Of a DNA stretch of 64,000 nt, positions 51,346 to 60,048 are shown piece by piece. Location of the stretch: contig NZ_JAMRXH010000001.1 of the NCBI RefSeq assembly GCF_023740735.1, positions 682,001 through 746,000 of the forward strand, written 5' to 3'. The notes beneath the pieces were generated by a model. It did no database searches. It saw only the letters and a list, made by a program, of their open reading frames with translations, and was not told where the DNA came from. The DNA comes from Nocardia sp. CDC159. Lineage in GTDB: Bacteria > Actinomycetota > Actinomycetes > Mycobacteriales > Mycobacteriaceae. Position 1 is the first letter of the stretch; the number at the start of each line of letters is the position of its first letter. Position numbers and translations under genes: made by a program.

Positions 51346-51384
51346 ATAGTTCATTTGAAGTAACTGATTCCCAAAGGGAACTAT
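51346..51384. promoter_or_regulatory. Putative HxlR operator between divergent genes
   Basis: The inverted repeat ATAGTTC (51346-51352) and GAACTAT (51378-51384), with a further AGTT...AACT pair inside (51348-51365), lies in the 89-bp gap between the HxlR and SnoaL-like starts. Confidence 0.5.
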
Positions 51385-51424
51385 AGCGGTCACGCCCCTA
51401 CCGGCAAATCCGAAGGAGAAGATC

Positions 51425-51898
51425 ATGACCGATACCGTGACCGTCGACATCGACCCGCGGGCCAATACCTCGCGCGAGATGGCCCGCACGGCCGCGACCG
51501 CCGCGCTGCGGGTCGCCAACCGCAACTACGAGCTCTACGACACCGGCGATGTCGCGGGCGTCGACGAGGTCTTCGCCGTCGACCTCGTCGATCACAACCC
51601 CGTGCCCGGGGCGGCCAGCGCGATCGAGGGCATGCGGTATCTCATCGCGGAGGTCCGCGACGGATTCACCGATACCGAGCACCGGATCCTGTTCCAGGCC
51701 GAGCTGCCCGACGGCTGGGTGATCAACCACTGGCAGATGACCGCCCGCCACACCGGCGACGCATTCGGAGTGAGCGCCACCGGAAAGCCCGTGGCGTTCA
51801 ACGGAACCGACATCGTCCGCGTCGTCGGCGGCAGGATCACCGAGATCTACCACGTCGAGGAGCTTCTCCAGATGACCCGGCAGCTCACCACCGCCTGA
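51425..51898 (+). CDS. SnoaL-like polyketide cyclase / ester cyclase family protein
   Basis: The protein is 157 aa from ATG 51425 with AAGGAGAAG upstream. The NTF2-like fold is seen in ANRNYELYDTGDVAGVDEVFAVDLVDHNPVPGA (the FAxDhVDH motif, about 40-60), IEGMRYLIAEVRDGFTDTEH, and VINHWQMTARHTGDAFGVSATGKPV followed by GGRITEIYHVEELLQM. These are typical of the SnoaL-like subgroup with Asp and His in the pocket. Its substrate is unknown. Divergence from an HxlR gene suggests induction by a small reactive compound. Confidence 0.85.
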   Translation: MTDTVTVDIDPRANTSREMARTAATAALRVANRNYELYDTGDVAGVDEVFAVDLVDHNPVPGAASAIEGMRYLIAEVRDGFTDTEHRILFQAELPDGWVINHWQMTARHTGDAFGVSATGKPVAFNGTDIVRVVGGRITEIYHVEELLQMTRQLTTA

Positions 51899-51960
51899 CC
51901 CGAACTCGACCGGCCGGGTGCGGTCCCTCGCGCGACCGCCCCCGGCCCTGTCCCCCGACG

Positions 51961-52170
51961 ATCTCAGGAGCTGTCAGGAAAACCCGTACCGCCCAACTGA
52001 TCCACGTCTTCGATGCCTACTGCGGCTGGTGCTATGGATTCACCCCGCGGCCGCGTCGCGCCGTGGCCGAAAGACCACATCTGCACACCATGGGAGCCCA
52101 GCTCGACCTCCACCTCGCTACGACACTCGCGATGACCGCAGTGATTCGGTCACCGGCGTCCCCGCGATGA
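51961..52170 (+). pseudogene. Truncated DsbA/FrnE-family thioredoxin-fold remnant
   Basis: The frame reads RTAQLIHVFDAYCGWCYGFT (51985-52044), the first strand and CxxC active site of a DsbA-family oxidoreductase. The following residues no longer resemble the family, and a stop comes at 52168-52170. There is no good start codon: an AGGAG at 51966 is followed by GTC where GTG might be expected. A functional relative would be about 200 aa. The end overlaps the convergent enoyl-CoA hydratase gene, so it appears to be a degraded fragment next to a rearrangement. Confidence 0.5.
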
Positions 52171-53089
52171 GGGCGGCCAGGTATTTGTCGGCGAAGTCCT
52201 CGACGCCGCCGCCCTGCTCGAGGTGTTGGCGGACCAGGGCGAGGTAGGCGGTGATCGCGTGCTGGGTGTCGGTGCGGCTGGCGAGGGAAAGTAGTTGTGC
52301 GCGTTCGTATTCCAGGCCTCGACCGATCGACTGGCTGCCGTATCGGTATACCGCGTGTTTGATGGCCTTGACGGCGGCCGGTGAGCGGGTCGCCAGGCGG
52401 GCGGCGATCCCCTGCGCCTCTTCGAGCAGCGCCTCGGGGGCCACGACCCGGTGGACCAGGCCGCAGGCCGCGGCCTGTGCCGGGGTCAGCGGACGTCCCT
52501 CCAAGGCGAGTTCGACCGTGCGCCCGGCGCCGATCGCGCGCGTGAGCAGCTGCGTGCCGCCCCCGCCGGGTACGAGTCCGAGCAGCACTTCGGGCTGACC
52601 GATCCCGTGCGGCCCCTCGGCCATCAGGCGGATATCGCAGGCCAGCGCGAGTTCACAGCCGCCGCCGAGGGCCATGCCGCCGATCGCGGCCACACATACC
52701 AGGTCGGAATCTCGCATCCGCTCGGTCAATCTGTGGAAACGCAGCAGGGTGACGATGCCGGCGGCCGGGGTCCGCTCGAGCAACCGCCGCATCGCCCGGC
52801 CCCGGTTCACCGCACGAACCAGGCTCGCCCCCCAGCGGGTGAGCATCGGGCCGACGGTGACGCCGACGCGCCGCGCGCCCTCGAGGATTTCCGCGACGTC
52901 GTAGTGACTGACGAATGCCCCGGGCACCGCGCTGGTCAGCACGACGGCGCGAATCGCCGGATCGGCCTCGGCCTCATCGAGCAAAGCGTCGAGTTCGTCG
53001 ACGAGTGCGCTGGTGAGGAAGTTGAAGGGCGGATTGTTCATCGCGGCGGTGACGACCGCGCCGTCACGGTGGATGTCGAGCAGTGCCAT
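52118..53089 (-). CDS. Enoyl-CoA hydratase/isomerase family protein
   Basis: The protein is 323 aa from ATG 53089. Crotonase-fold motifs are NNPPFNFLTSALVDELDALLDEAE, RAVVLTSAVPGAFVSHYDVAEIL, VAAIGGMALGGGCELALACDIRLMAEG with the oxyanion loop, and IGQPEVLLGLVPGGGGTQLLTRAIG. The usual second catalytic Glu position is kept in QPEVLLG. An insertion of about 40 residues (GVTVGPMLTRWGASLVRAVNRG) makes it longer than typical hydratases of 260 aa. It lies downstream of a TetR gene on the same strand, 107 bases away, and is probably controlled by it. Confidence 0.88.
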   Translation of the reverse strand: MALLDIHRDGAVVTAAMNNPPFNFLTSALVDELDALLDEAEADPAIRAVVLTSAVPGAFVSHYDVAEILEGARRVGVTVGPMLTRWGASLVRAVNRGRAMRRLLERTPAAGIVTLLRFHRLTERMRDSDLVCVAAIGGMALGGGCELALACDIRLMAEGPHGIGQPEVLLGLVPGGGGTQLLTRAIGAGRTVELALEGRPLTPAQAAACGLVHRVVAPEALLEEAQGIAARLATRSPAAVKAIKHAVYRYGSQSIGRGLEYERAQLLSLASRTDTQHAITAYLALVRQHLEQGGGVEDFADKYLAALIAGTPVTESLRSSRVS

Positions 53090-53196
53090 CGGCTGACCTC
53101 CCGTTCAGGACAGGTGAGACAGATTTCGTATCCGTGTCTCGAGATGAAGGTAGCATCCGGTAATGCAGGTGAACAAGCGTCACGGTTATGGGTAGC

Positions 53197-53862
53197 TCAC
53201 CAGCGGCCGTCGAGAAGCATCGGGGCCAGATAGGTCCGGGCGAATTCGCGCGCCTGTTCGGCGGTGTCGAGCGGGATCGACGTGTGCTCGCCGAGGATGA
53301 ACGACAGCGTGATTCGAATGTGCAGCTCGGCGACCGTGCGCAGATGCTGCTCGCGCTCTTCGGATATCGGTGTGTCCCCGGCCAATTCGCGCCGCCACAC
53401 CGCCACGCAGAATTCGCGCACCAGATCCAGCAGCGGGCCGGAGTGGGTGGTCAGGGCGGGGAGCACGGATTCGGGTTCGGTTTCCAGCAGCCTGCGCAGC
53501 ACCCGATGCCCCCGCAGGAATTCCATGGTGTGGGCGGCGCTTTCGGCGATCCGGTCGGCGACGGTCGGTTGCGCCGACACCGCGGCGGTGCTGTCGGCCA
53601 GATACTTGCGCACCTCCGCCAGCACGACCGCGTCCAGCAGTGCCTGCCGCGTTGGAAACTTCCGATACACCGTCGCGCGGCCCAGCCGGGCGCGCCGGGC
53701 CACGTCGTCCATCGTGCAGCGCCGCCACCCCACCACCGCCATCTGCTCGTAGGCGGCGGCCACGATCCGGGCCGTGACCTCATCGCCGTCCCCGAGGTGG
53801 CGAACCAATTCGGCATCGGGCGCGACCAGAGCGGTCAGCGCATTCACCACGGCCTCGGTCAC
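53197..53862 (-). CDS. TetR-family transcriptional regulator
   Basis: The protein is 221 aa from GTG 53862 with GGGGAGA upstream. The DNA-binding helices are clear: EVTARIVAAAYEQMAVVGWRRCTMDDVARRARLGRATVYRKFPTRQALLDAVV (about 27-80). The C-terminal ligand domain is helical and not assignable. The downstream enoyl-CoA hydratase gene is the likely target. A GAGACA...TGTCTC repeat (53116-53140) in the gap before that gene could be its operator. Confidence 0.88.
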   Translation of the reverse strand: MTEAVVNALTALVAPDAELVRHLGDGDEVTARIVAAAYEQMAVVGWRRCTMDDVARRARLGRATVYRKFPTRQALLDAVVLAEVRKYLADSTAAVSAQPTVADRIAESAAHTMEFLRGHRVLRRLLETEPESVLPALTTHSGPLLDLVREFCVAVWRRELAGDTPISEEREQHLRTVAELHIRITLSFILGEHTSIPLDTAEQAREFARTYLAPMLLDGRW

Positions 53863-54103
53863 GGGCTCTCCCCCTGTCAGCGCTCGGCATACGCTCGAAA
53901 CAAATCGGCACTCATCGTCTCACGAACAAGAGCCGCGCCCGTAAATATTCGCCGCGCGCAATCCGCGGCGAATCCACGCGGAGAAGTCATCCACGCAGCT
54001 CAGCGGCATCGCCGGAACGTAAAGTGACACGGGTCATACTCCAGCAAATGCCTGGCAATTAACCCTTATGGCGTGGGCTCACCTCCGCCAGGAAGGAATG
54101 ATC

Positions 54104-54847
54104 GTGAAGGTCCTACTCCCCCTACCGGATACCGATTTCGACGTCACCGAGGTCGCGGTCCCCTGGCACATCCTGACCACCGCCGGACACCGGGTCGTAT
54201 TCGCGACCGAACACCGCGGGACGTGGCCCGCCGCCGATCCCCTGCTGTTGACCGGCGTACTCTTCGGCCGACTCGGCGCGAAACCCGAGGCCAAAAAACT
54301 CTATCGCCGCCTGCAACTCAGTAGCGAGTTCGCCGACACCATCGCGTGGGAGGACATCGATCCCATCGAATACGACGGACTCCTCCTGCCCGGCGGACAC
54401 GCCTCCGGTGTTCGCCAATACCTCGAATCCACTGTCCTGCAACAGAGGATCGCCGCCTTCTGGCAACTGCACCGCCCCGTCGGCGCGATCTGCCACGGCG
54501 TGGTCCTGCTGGCCCGCGCCATCGACCCCGGCACCGGCCACAGCGTCCTGCACGACCGCAAGACAACCTGTCTCCCGAAATACCTCGAACGAACCGGCTA
54601 TTTCCTCACCGCCTGGCGGCGCGGCCGCTACTACCGCACCTACCCCGCGTACGTCGAAGACGAGGTCCGCACCGCCCTCGCCGACGACAGCCAATTCGTC
54701 CGCGGCAAACCCGTCCTGACCCGGCACGGCACCGCCACCGACCACACCGGAGCCTTCATCGTCCGGGACCGCAACTATCTGTCCGCCCGATGGCCCGGCG
54801 ACGCATACCTGTTCGCTCAACACTTCGAGGCGATGCTCACCGCCTGA
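54104..54847 (+). CDS. DJ-1/PfpI family protein
   Basis: The start is GTG 54104 (AGGAAGGA 6 bases upstream) or ATG 54098, which touches the ribosome site; the protein is about 247 aa. The DJ-1/PfpI fold shows VKVLLPLPDTDFDVTEVAVPWHIL, GLLLPGGHASGVRQYLES, and the nucleophile elbow GAICHGVVLLARAI with the reactive Cys. A long insertion (about 60-90) and the C-terminal RDRNYLSARWPGDAYLF follow the pattern of glyoxalase III or YajL-like members. The exact activity (deglycase, hydratase or chaperone) is not deducible. Confidence 0.85.
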   Translation: MKVLLPLPDTDFDVTEVAVPWHILTTAGHRVVFATEHRGTWPAADPLLLTGVLFGRLGAKPEAKKLYRRLQLSSEFADTIAWEDIDPIEYDGLLLPGGHASGVRQYLESTVLQQRIAAFWQLHRPVGAICHGVVLLARAIDPGTGHSVLHDRKTTCLPKYLERTGYFLTAWRRGRYYRTYPAYVEDEVRTALADDSQFVRGKPVLTRHGTATDHTGAFIVRDRNYLSARWPGDAYLFAQHFEAMLTA

Positions 54848-54851
54848 TCCG

Positions 54852-54871
54852 CGGGCCGGCGGCACGGCCCG
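54852..54871. terminator. Possible hairpin terminator
   Basis: CGGGCCG and CGGCCCG (54852-54858, 54865-54871) form a 7-bp stem with a 6-base loop, 4 bases after the DJ-1 gene stop. Confidence 0.45.
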
Positions 54872-54959
54872 GGCGGCGGAAGGGTTCACTTCGCGCCGCT
54901 GGCCTATGCTCGTCCCGGAGCCGTGGTCGTGGACGTGGGTCGTGCGAAAGGAGCAGGGC

Positions 54960-55565
54960 GTGACACGGTACGGTCTGCTGATCTTCGACGATGTCGAGGA
55001 GCTCGACTTCGTCGGCCCGTGGGAGGTGTTCACCTCGTCGGCGGCGGTGCGCGACGGGGCCGACAGCGCCGTGCTGATCGCCGAGCGATCCGATCCGGTG
55101 CGCTGCGTCCGCGGCATGCGGGTGCTACCCGATCACACCCTCGACGACCACCCGCCGCTGGACGTGCTGCTGGTGCCGGGCGGCAAAGGCGTCAAGCGAG
55201 AGCTCGGCAACTCCGCGACCCTGGAGTGGATCGCCAGGACCGCTGCGGCGGCCGAGTGGATCACCAGCGTCTGCACCGGCGTGCAGCTGCTGTGCGAGGC
55301 GGGTCCGGCCCGCGGCCATCGCGTCGCCACGCATCACATGTTCGAGGAGTCCGTGCGCGCCAGGGGCGATGTCACGCTGGTCTCGGACGCCCGGTATGTC
55401 ATCGAGGGGAATCTCGCTACCAGCCAAGGGGTTTCGGCGGGCATCGATATGGCGCTGTGGCTGGTGGGGCAGCTACACGGCCGCGACCACGCCCGCGAGG
55501 TGATGCGCTACATGCAGTACGAGCCCGCCCCGCCGTACCAGGCCGACGAGCCGGGCGTCCGCTGA
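54960..55565 (+). CDS. DJ-1/PfpI family protein (isonitrile hydratase-like)
   Basis: The protein is 201 aa from GTG 54960 with AAGGAG 6 bases upstream. The fold is MTRYGLLIFDDVEELDFVGPWEVF at the start, LDVLLVPGGKGVKREL, SVCTGVQLLCEAG with the nucleophilic Cys, the HHMFEE segment, and GVSAGIDMALWLVGQLHG near the end. These details match the isonitrile hydratase/AraC-sensor-like subgroup of DJ-1 proteins. It lies about 110 bases after the other DJ-1 gene, with a hairpin between them, so the two may be separately expressed. Confidence 0.85.
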   Translation: MTRYGLLIFDDVEELDFVGPWEVFTSSAAVRDGADSAVLIAERSDPVRCVRGMRVLPDHTLDDHPPLDVLLVPGGKGVKRELGNSATLEWIARTAAAAEWITSVCTGVQLLCEAGPARGHRVATHHMFEESVRARGDVTLVSDARYVIEGNLATSQGVSAGIDMALWLVGQLHGRDHAREVMRYMQYEPAPPYQADEPGVR

Positions 55566-55590
55566 GCGCCCGAAGCCGTGCACGTCGCCG

Positions 55591-55980
55591 TCAGCCTCGG
55601 TCGGCTTCGGGGGTGACCCCGAGCTGTCGCGCGTGCTCCCAGGTCAGGGTGGTCGGGTCCGCGACCGGGTTGGCGGTGATCGTGAACGTCCCCCGTTGCG
55701 GCGCGACGTTCGGATCGTCGGGATTGGTCAGCTGCTGGACGAAACTTACTGTGCGACAGTCGAATCGCAGTTCGTGTCGCACCGCCCTGCCGTTCCAATC
55801 GGCCGACGGCAAGGAGATGAAGTCGATCTCGAACTCGTCGTGACCGAAGTCGCCGCGGCCGATGACGTAGGTGCCGTAATGGTTTTCACCTTCGGACAGG
55901 ATCGCGTACAGCCCGTTGTCATAGAACAGCAGCGTCGCGTCCGGAAAAGGCTTGGGACCGTACAAATCCCGATACCGCAA
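55591..55980 (-). CDS. Hypothetical protein, possibly 5'-truncated
   Basis: The open frame gives 129 aa from a TTG at 55980, with no good ribosome site, so the true start is uncertain. Visible pieces are YGPKPFPDATLLFYDNGLYAIL, GTYVIGRGDFGHDEFEIDFISLP, and VRHELRFDCRTVSFVQQLTNPDD. It is beta-rich and soluble with no signal peptide. I do not recognise the family. It is convergent with the DJ-1 gene. The 269 bases between it and the porin gene at 56250 hold nothing I can assign. Confidence 0.5.
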   Translation of the reverse strand: MRYRDLYGPKPFPDATLLFYDNGLYAILSEGENHYGTYVIGRGDFGHDEFEIDFISLPSADWNGRAVRHELRFDCRTVSFVQQLTNPDDPNVAPQRGTFTITANPVADPTTLTWEHARQLGVTPEADRG

Positions 55981-56249
55981 GCATCAGCTTCGTCGGCGCA
56001 CCGAAGAAGACCGTAATCGAGGCCCGCATTCGCACCCGCCTTTGCCCCACTCCTGCCTACCCGTCCGGCAAGCGTAGTCCGACAGCCCGACTCACCGGCT
56101 GTTACCCCGCCCGCGGATGACGACATGCGGGATCGAGTCCCGGGCGTCTTCAATCACTTTCGCCGCGTCCGGTTGTAGCATCGGACCCTGCGATCCAAGG
56201 CGCGGGCGTCACGAACCAGGTGAGTGGAATCTACTCAGGAGAATGCACT

Positions 56250-56873
56250 GTGCGACGGTGGGCGGCAATAGGACTGTGCGCATGCTGGGCCGTCGGCGGC
56301 GGGGCGCCGCTGCCGAATACGGCGGGCCCGGCGTACGCCGCCGACGCCTCGGTGACGGGGGCCGGGGTCGACCTGATCGCCTCGGTCGACGAGATCTTCT
56401 GGGCACCGGCGGGCAACCGCCTGCCCAGCGGCGTTCCGTTCGCGCACGGGGCCGATGTCGGTGGCCGCTATTCGGTCACCGTTTCCGGTGCTCCGATTCA
56501 GGAGGGAATCGTCACGGCCGGATTCATCGTCGGCTGCGGGGTGAGCGCGAGCGGCGGTGTCAGCGTGGGCCTGTCACCCAACCAGAGCTTGACGGTCGCC
56601 ATCGCCCCGGCCCCCGGCGTCAGCGTCGGAGCGGGCGTGTCGGAATCGCTGTCGATCACCCTGACACCGGGACAGGTGGCGCCGATGGCCCTCGCCTCCG
56701 CACCCATGAACAGTCGATCCGAATTTCCGTACAGCGTCACCGTCAACCATGCCGCCCTCGACGTCGGGCAGTGCATGTCCCCGGTCTCCGCCGTGCCGTT
56801 CGTCAGTGCCTCGGTGACCACGGCCACCGGCACCGTCCAGACCGCCGCCTACGGCGACCAGTTCACCTTCTGA
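56250..56873 (+). CDS. MspA-family porin-like protein (second copy)
   Basis: The start is GTG 56250 (AGGAGA upstream), giving 207 aa. A signal peptide ends near GPAYAADA. The mature part shares the MspA outline with the first porin: GIVTAGFIVGCGVSASGGVSVGLS, the Val/Ser/Gly-rich VSVGAGVSESLSITLTPG, and a C-terminal Cys (DVGQCMSPVS) followed by SASVTTATGTVQTAAYGDQF. No iron box is seen upstream. It would form or modulate an outer-membrane channel. The end is 2 bases from that of a small convergent secreted protein gene. Confidence 0.8.
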   Translation: MRRWAAIGLCACWAVGGGAPLPNTAGPAYAADASVTGAGVDLIASVDEIFWAPAGNRLPSGVPFAHGADVGGRYSVTVSGAPIQEGIVTAGFIVGCGVSASGGVSVGLSPNQSLTVAIAPAPGVSVGAGVSESLSITLTPGQVAPMALASAPMNSRSEFPYSVTVNHAALDVGQCMSPVSAVPFVSASVTTATGTVQTAAYGDQFTF

Positions 56874-56875
56874 CG

Positions 56876-57103
56876 TCACGGGAACGGAGGATCGTACGCG
56901 GGCGGATGATCGGGCACGCCGTCGCTGGGAAAGACATCCGAGTGCTCGTCCTCGGGCGGTGGGCAGTACGGATCGCCCGTGGGCAGGGCCGGGTTCGGGC
57001 ACACATCCATATCCGGCGGATCGCCCACGGCACCGCTCGCCGTGACACCCCAGCCACCGATGATCAGAGCAGCGAGAATTCCGACAAGACCCTTTCTTCG
57101 CAT
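56876..57103 (-). CDS. Small secreted Pro/Asp-rich protein
   Basis: The protein is 75 aa from ATG 57103, with GAAGGAGG 8 bases upstream. The signal peptide MRRKGLVGILAALIIGGWGV ends near ASGA. The mature 45 residues are acidic and Pro-rich with two Cys (DVCPNPALPTGDPYCPPPED), likely a disulfide. No family is recognised. Confidence 0.65.
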   Translation of the reverse strand: MRRKGLVGILAALIIGGWGVTASGAVGDPPDMDVCPNPALPTGDPYCPPPEDEHSDVFPSDGVPDHPPAYDPPFP

Positions 57104-57326
57104 GAAGATCGCCTCCTTCAGCAAACTCTCGGCCTGCGACAACAGAGCCTACTCTCGTAGACCCGAACTCGGTCACCGAAGCGCGTCGGGTGAACAGCAC
57201 GCGAGATACTGGTCAAAATCCCGTAACAAGAATCCGCGCGCGGATAACCGGTCGACTCCGCCCGGACCGAAATCCATGACATCGCAGCTACGCTCCAGCT
57301 ACAGCAATGGTGCGAGGCGGTGGCGA

Positions 57327-58472
57327 ATGTTCGACGAATCGTTGCTTCGAACCTGGTGGCACGACCGGGTCGATTACCGCGGGCTGGTCGCCGTGCTCGA
57401 GTTCCATTCGGCGGTGCGACCGGTGAAATTCATGATCGGCGCCGGGGGCGCGGTGATGTCACTGGTGACCATCCTGTCGATGATGTCGCACATCGGGCCG
57501 CGCAACGCGTTCTTCGCGGCGGGATGCACCCTCATCGTGGCATTGACGGCGATGTGGGCGCTGCGCTGGTGGTTGCTGCCGTGGCCGGGTCGAGCCGAAT
57601 CACTGCTCTGGTGCGCCGGTGCGGACCTCGCCATCACCTTCGGTGCGGTGGCTGCCGAGAACCGGCTCTACGGCGCCTTGGTGACCACCCTGCTGGCGGT
57701 CCCGGGACTGTACGTGGGCGCATTCCACGGGCAGCGGGTGCTGGCCGCGCATGTCGGCTGGACGTCGGTATCGATACTTGCGCTGGTCGTCCTGCTGGCC
57801 ATCGACGATCCGGCGCATACCGGCGCCGCGGCCGGTGATTATCGGCTCGGCGCCGCCATTGTGCTGATCTCGGTCTCGCTGAACGTGATCGGGTTGCCGA
57901 CGGCCCAGTTCTGCCGCTGGCTGTGGCGGCTCAACGCGCTGATCGACCCGCTCACCATGCTGCTGAACCGACGCGGGCTCGACTACTACCTGTGGCGGTA
58001 CCTCACCCCCGGCGCGAACGGCTCGGTCTACGCCGCCACGCTGGACCTGGACCGATTCAAGATCGTGAACGACACCTTCGGCCACCCGGCCGGCGACGAG
58101 GTCCTGCGGCGGGCCGCGGCGCATCTGCGCGCGGCGGCCGACGCCGACTCCCTCGTGGCGCGTACCGGTGGCGAGGAATTCGTGGTCGTCGGCCGCCTGC
58201 GCGAGGAGCCCGCGGTCGCGGTCGCCGATCGATTGCGCCGCGCCGTCGAGACGATGCCCGGGCTGCCGATCACGATCACCGCCAGCGTGGGAATCGCGGT
58301 CGTCGATACCTCGCACACCGACGACCCGAGTACCGGCCACCGCGTGCTGCGCTGCTCCGACGCCGCGATGTATCGAGCGAAACGCCGGGGCGGCAACGCC
58401 GTGGCGGTCGCCGAACCGAACGAGTGGGCGGAGGATATCGGCGGCGGAAGGACCGAGCACGGGGCCGCGTGA
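57327..58472 (+). CDS. Membrane-bound diguanylate cyclase (GGDEF domain)
   Basis: The protein is 381 aa from ATG 57327; an earlier ATG at 57276 is possible. About six membrane helices (about 35-205) precede a complete GGDEF domain (about 215-365): DPLTMLLNRRGLDYYL, LDLDRFKIVNDTFGHPAGDEVL, VARTGGEEFVVVGRL with the active GGEEF loop, and ITASVGIAV followed by RCSDAAMYRAKRRGGN. It should make cyclic di-GMP. No RxxD inhibitory site is evident four or five residues before the GGEEF. The membrane part has no known sensor signature. Confidence 0.9.
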   Translation: MFDESLLRTWWHDRVDYRGLVAVLEFHSAVRPVKFMIGAGGAVMSLVTILSMMSHIGPRNAFFAAGCTLIVALTAMWALRWWLLPWPGRAESLLWCAGADLAITFGAVAAENRLYGALVTTLLAVPGLYVGAFHGQRVLAAHVGWTSVSILALVVLLAIDDPAHTGAAAGDYRLGAAIVLISVSLNVIGLPTAQFCRWLWRLNALIDPLTMLLNRRGLDYYLWRYLTPGANGSVYAATLDLDRFKIVNDTFGHPAGDEVLRRAAAHLRAAADADSLVARTGGEEFVVVGRLREEPAVAVADRLRRAVETMPGLPITITASVGIAVVDTSHTDDPSTGHRVLRCSDAAMYRAKRRGGNAVAVAEPNEWAEDIGGGRTEHGAA

Positions 58473-58638
58473 TGAACGGTTCACCGAAGCGCCGTAAACG
58501 GTCCGTCACGGTCATCGACAAGCACACCGATCGACGACGAAAGCCCATGACCGACAACCCGATCGCGGCCCGCGCCGTTTACCCGCCCATTCATCCAGTC
58601 GGCCAATATAATTGCCCCCTGCCCATCTGGAGATCGCC

Positions 58639-59979
58639 ATGACATCGGAGCCGGCTGCTGCCACCACATCGGATCAGCGGAAGCTGCGTAAACTCATGGC
58701 CGCGGGCCTGATCGGCAGCTCGATCGAGTGGTACGACTTCTTCATCTACGGCACCGCCGCGGCCCTGGTCTTCGGCACGCTGTTCTTCCCCGGCTCCTCC
58801 CCGCTGGTGGGAACGCTGTTGTCCTTCAGCACCTTCTGGGCGGGATTCATCGCCCGGCCATTGGGCGGACTGATCTTCGGGCACATCGGCGACAGGGTCG
58901 GACGCAAGCCCGCGCTCGTCACCTGTCTGGCCCTGGTCGCGGCGGCGACCTGCGCCATCGGCCTGCTGCCGACCGCCGCGACGATCGGGACGGCGGCGCC
59001 GATCCTGTTGGTGACCTTGCGATTTCTGCAGGGCATCGCGGTGGGCGGCCAATGGGGCGGAGTCACCCTGCTGCTCACCGAGACCACCCGGCCCGACCGC
59101 CGGGGCCGGGCCGGCACCTTCGGACAGCTGGGCGTGCCCTTCGGGCTGTTGCTGGGCACCGGGGCCTTCCTGCTCGTGGGACGGCTGGTCTCCGGCCCGG
59201 CCTTCCTCCAATGGGGTTGGCGCATACCGTTTCTGGCCAGCGTCCTGCTGTTCCCCGTGGTGTTGTTCATCCAGCTCCGGATCGAGGACTCGCCGGAGTT
59301 CCGCCGACTGCGGGCGCGCGCCCTCGACGCCTCGAACGCCGTGGCCCAGGCGCCCGTTCTCGAAGTACTGAGCAGACATTGGAAGCGGGTGCTGCTCGGC
59401 GCGGCCCTGCTGTTCAGCGGCAACGCCAGCTTCTACATCAGCGTCGCGGGCCTGCTCGACTACGGCGTCCGCGAACTCGGACTGGCCCGGGACGAGCTGC
59501 TGACGGTATCGATGCTCTCCTCTGCCGCGTCCGCTCCGGTCTGCTACCTCGCCGGATCGCTGTCCGACCGGTACGGCCGCCGCCCGCTCATGCTGGCCGG
59601 TGCGGCGATCATGACCGTCTGGGCCTTTCCCTACTTCTGGCTAGTGAACACCGGCTCGTTTGTCGCCATCGTGCTGGCGACACTGGTCGGTAGCGGTATC
59701 GGCGGCGGTCTGCTGTACGGGCCGGTGGCCGCGTTCCTGGCCGAGATGTTCGAGCCGCGGATCCGCTATTCGGGCATTACCCTGGCCTATCAGCTGGCCG
59801 CGATCCTGGTCAGCGGCGGCACCCCATTCCTGATGACCGCGCTGCTGGCCGCGACCGGCGGCACGGCGGCGGTATCCGGATTCCTGATGCTCATGGCCCT
59901 GTGCACGCTGGCCAGCGTCTGGGTGCTGCCGGAGACCGTGACGCGGCGGCCGCTCGGTTCGATGCCCGCACAGCCCTGA
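58639..59979 (+). CDS. MFS transporter, metabolite:H+ symporter (MHS) family
   Basis: The protein is 446 aa from ATG 58639 with TGGAG 6 bases upstream. Twelve membrane helices and MHS signatures are present: GSSIEWYDFFIYGTAAALVF at helix 1, ARPLGGLIFGHIGDRVGRKPAL after helix 2, RFLQGIAVGGQWGG at helix 4, and SDRYGRRPLMLAG in the second half. MHS members import dicarboxylates, aromatic acids or compatible solutes with protons. The substrate cannot be read. It stands alone. Confidence 0.9.
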   Translation: MTSEPAAATTSDQRKLRKLMAAGLIGSSIEWYDFFIYGTAAALVFGTLFFPGSSPLVGTLLSFSTFWAGFIARPLGGLIFGHIGDRVGRKPALVTCLALVAAATCAIGLLPTAATIGTAAPILLVTLRFLQGIAVGGQWGGVTLLLTETTRPDRRGRAGTFGQLGVPFGLLLGTGAFLLVGRLVSGPAFLQWGWRIPFLASVLLFPVVLFIQLRIEDSPEFRRLRARALDASNAVAQAPVLEVLSRHWKRVLLGAALLFSGNASFYISVAGLLDYGVRELGLARDELLTVSMLSSAASAPVCYLAGSLSDRYGRRPLMLAGAAIMTVWAFPYFWLVNTGSFVAIVLATLVGSGIGGGLLYGPVAAFLAEMFEPRIRYSGITLAYQLAAILVSGGTPFLMTALLAATGGTAAVSGFLMLMALCTLASVWVLPETVTRRPLGSMPAQP

Positions 59980-60048
59980 TCACCCCCGTCCTCCCTGGTG
60001 GGCAACGGGTGCGCGCGCTCCCCTGAGTCCCCGACGAGTTCCTGGACG

